DNA of 7,863 bases from Bacillota bacterium (GTDB taxonomy: Bacteria > Bacillota > Clostridia > Christensenellales > Aristaeellaceae), in contig JAGVSV010000036.1 of assembly GCA_019137115.1 (NCBI GenBank), forward strand, positions 1-7,863, written 5' to 3'. The position numbers and the translations under genes were made by a program. The notes below the pieces were generated by a model. The model was not told the origin of the DNA. It saw nothing but the letters and a program-made list of their open reading frames with translations, and made no database searches. Of this stretch, positions 6,523 to 7,863 are shown piece by piece. How positions within the stretch are numbered: position 1 is the stretch's first letter; each line of letters starts with the position of its first letter.

Positions 6523-7863
6523 ATGGATAACGCGCTGGACGCGCTCATGGGGTTGCGTGCGCCGGAAATGGTCTACCGGCCGCGCAACTACTGGGGATGG
6601 CTGGAGCACATCACGCCGGAGGAGGTCGCCTGGCAGGTCGACCGGATGGCGGACGCCGGCCTGGGCGGCTATGTGATGCACGCGCGCGGAGGGCTAACCA
6701 TCCCGTATGCGGGGCCGCAATGGATGGACAGCGTGCGCGCGATGATCGCGGCGGGCAGGCGGCGCGGGATGACCACCATCGTGGACGACGAGCACGGCTG
6801 GCCCAGCGGCTTTGGGGCAGGCCAGGTCAACGGGCTGGGCGAAGCGTATCAGCTCAAGTACCTGCTGTGTGAGGAGATCCCGGCGTCCCGGGCCGACCTT
6901 CATGACAGCGCGACATTGGGCTTGTGGCTGCGCAACGGGTTTGCCCCGGTGGCGGACCCTGCCCGCCTGCCGCCGGACACGCGCCTGGTGCGCGTGTATA
7001 AAAAGACGGACCCGTATTATGTGGACAACATGGACCCCATGGTGGTGCGTGCGTTCATCGAGGCCTCGTACGAGGACTACAACCGCGCCGTAGGCTCCGG
7101 CTTTGGCCAGGGCATCTACGGCGTTTTTTCGGACGAACCACAGCTGGCGCGCTATGCAACGCCGTGGTCGGACACCCTGCCCGCGCTCTTTGAGGCGCGG
7201 TATGGCTACGCCCTCAGGGAGCGGCTGGCGGAGGTGTTCTATGAGCATGGCGAATGCCGGGCGCTGCGCTACGACCTGTTCCGGCTGATGCAGGATTGCT
7301 TTGCAGACAGCTACGCGCGCCAGATCTATGACTGGTGCAGCCGGCACCACCTGGCGCTGATGGGCCACATCTGTCTGGAGGAGCACCTGTACGGACAGAT
7401 CCGCTGCGCCGCCGGCGCCATGCCCTTTTATGCATACATGCACGTGCCGGGCATCGACTGGCTGTGCCGGGTGCCGGTCAGCAACCTGTGCGTCCTGCAG
7501 ATGACGTCCGCGGCCGCCCAGCTGGGCCGCCGGGCACTCAGCGAGATGTTTGGCTGCGCGGGCTGGGGCATCACCTTTGAGGAGATGAAGTGGATCGCCC
7601 AGTGGCAGGCAGCGCTGGGCGTGGACGACCAGCTGCAGCACCTGGGGCTGTACTCGCTGCGCGGCTCGCGCAAGCGCGAATACCCAGCGTCGCTGTTTTA
7701 CCAGCAACCGTGGTTTGACAGCTTTCGCCCGTACAACGACTACTTTGCCCGCGTAGGCAAGCTGGTGGCGCGCAGCGTGCCGGAGGTGGACGTGCTGGTG
7801 CTGCATCCGATGGCCACCGCCTGGATCGCTTACAACGGGCAGGACGCGCAAGCCGTGGATGCA
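6523..7863 (+). CDS. GH106-like glycosyl hydrolase, N-terminal part (runs off the right edge)
   Basis: The frame is open for 447 codons to the window edge without a stop. GGAGG (6510-6514) lies 8 bases before the ATG, and the gap from the previous gene is 23 bases. The protein resembles large TIM-barrel glycosidases of the GH106 (alpha-L-rhamnosidase) type common in Firmicutes and Bacteroidetes. Visible markers in order are PRNYWGWLEHITPEE (20-34), the DDEHGWPSGFGAG segment (88-100), VFSDEPQ (201-207), MGHICLEE (280-287), PGIDWL (309-314), ALSEMFGCAGWGITFEEMKW (338-357) and YSLRGSRKREYP (377-388). E205 in SDEP and E341 in SEMFG are candidate catalytic acids; this assignment is tentative. The N-terminus is hydrophilic with no signal peptide, so the enzyme is probably cytoplasmic and acts on imported oligosaccharides. 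Members of this type are usually much longer than 447 residues, with beta-sandwich domains after the barrel, so a large part is missing here. Exact linkage specificity cannot be stated. Confidence 0.72.
   Translation, partial: MDNALDALMGLRAPEMVYRPRNYWGWLEHITPEEVAWQVDRMADAGLGGYVMHARGGLTIPYAGPQWMDSVRAMIAAGRRRGMTTIVDDEHGWPSGFGAGQVNGLGEAYQLKYLLCEEIPASRADLHDSATLGLWLRNGFAPVADPARLPPDTRLVRVYKKTDPYYVDNMDPMVVRAFIEASYEDYNRAVGSGFGQGIYGVFSDEPQLARYATPWSDTLPALFEARYGYALRERLAEVFYEHGECRALRYDLFRLMQDCFADSYARQIYDWCSRHHLALMGHICLEEHLYGQIRCAAGAMPFYAYMHVPGIDWLCRVPVSNLCVLQMTSAAAQLGRRALSEMFGCAGWGITFEEMKWIAQWQAALGVDDQLQHLGLYSLRGSRKREYPASLFYQQPWFDSFRPYNDYFARVGKLVARSVPEVDVLVLHPMATAWIAYNGQDAQAVDA

Noticed and set aside
6694..7851. 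Minus-strand open frame of 385 codons opposite the glycosyl hydrolase
   Set aside because: It is antisense to a plus-strand frame with clear glycosidase motifs and a good start, and its own translation shows no family features.

Overview
The window is a GC-rich, tightly packed, plus-strand stretch from what looks like a Clostridia-type Firmicute, perhaps a high-GC gut lineage. This placement is inferred from strong GGAGG-type ribosome binding sites before every gene, sigma-A-like promoters, short intergenic gaps, and the character of the KdgK-like kinase, the LarA homologue and the GH106-like hydrolase. No rRNA or other phylogenetic marker is present to confirm it. Six genes are visible, all on the plus strand. 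I found no mobile element, CRISPR array, tRNA or rRNA.

Layout. Positions 1-267 are a noncoding leader with an AT-rich stretch, a GC-rich perfect inverted repeat (159-185) and a good sigma-A promoter (GTGACG, 17 bp, TATAAT). The promoter drives a uroporphyrinogen-decarboxylase-like protein (268-1335). A second plausible promoter in the 109-base gap precedes an Eis-type GNAT acetyltransferase (1445-2638). After a 33-base gap come a PfkB-family kinase resembling 2-keto-3-deoxygluconate (KDG) kinase (2672-3733), 6-phosphogluconate dehydrogenase (3757-5205), a LarA-superfamily nickel-pincer racemase/epimerase homologue (5216-6499), and the first 447 residues of a large GH106-like glycosyl hydrolase that runs off the right edge (6523 onward). 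The last four genes are separated by only 10-23 bases and probably form one operon. The acetyltransferase may be its first gene.

How the genes may work together. The kinase, dehydrogenase and LarA homologue all point to C6 sugar acids. D-gluconate and D-mannonate differ only at C2, next to the carboxylate, which is the carbon LarA-type enzymes epimerise. An epimerase there would connect a gluconate / 6-phosphogluconate / ribulose-5-phosphate branch (Gnd) with a mannonate / KDG / KDPG branch (KdgK-like kinase). The hydrolase has no visible signal peptide, so it would act on imported oligosaccharides inside the cell. The gluconate kinase, mannonate dehydratase, KDPG aldolase, transporter and nickel-pincer cofactor genes (larB, larC, larE) that this model requires are not in the window. 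The most interesting parts are the LarA homologue in this sugar-acid context and the altered substrate region of the kinase.
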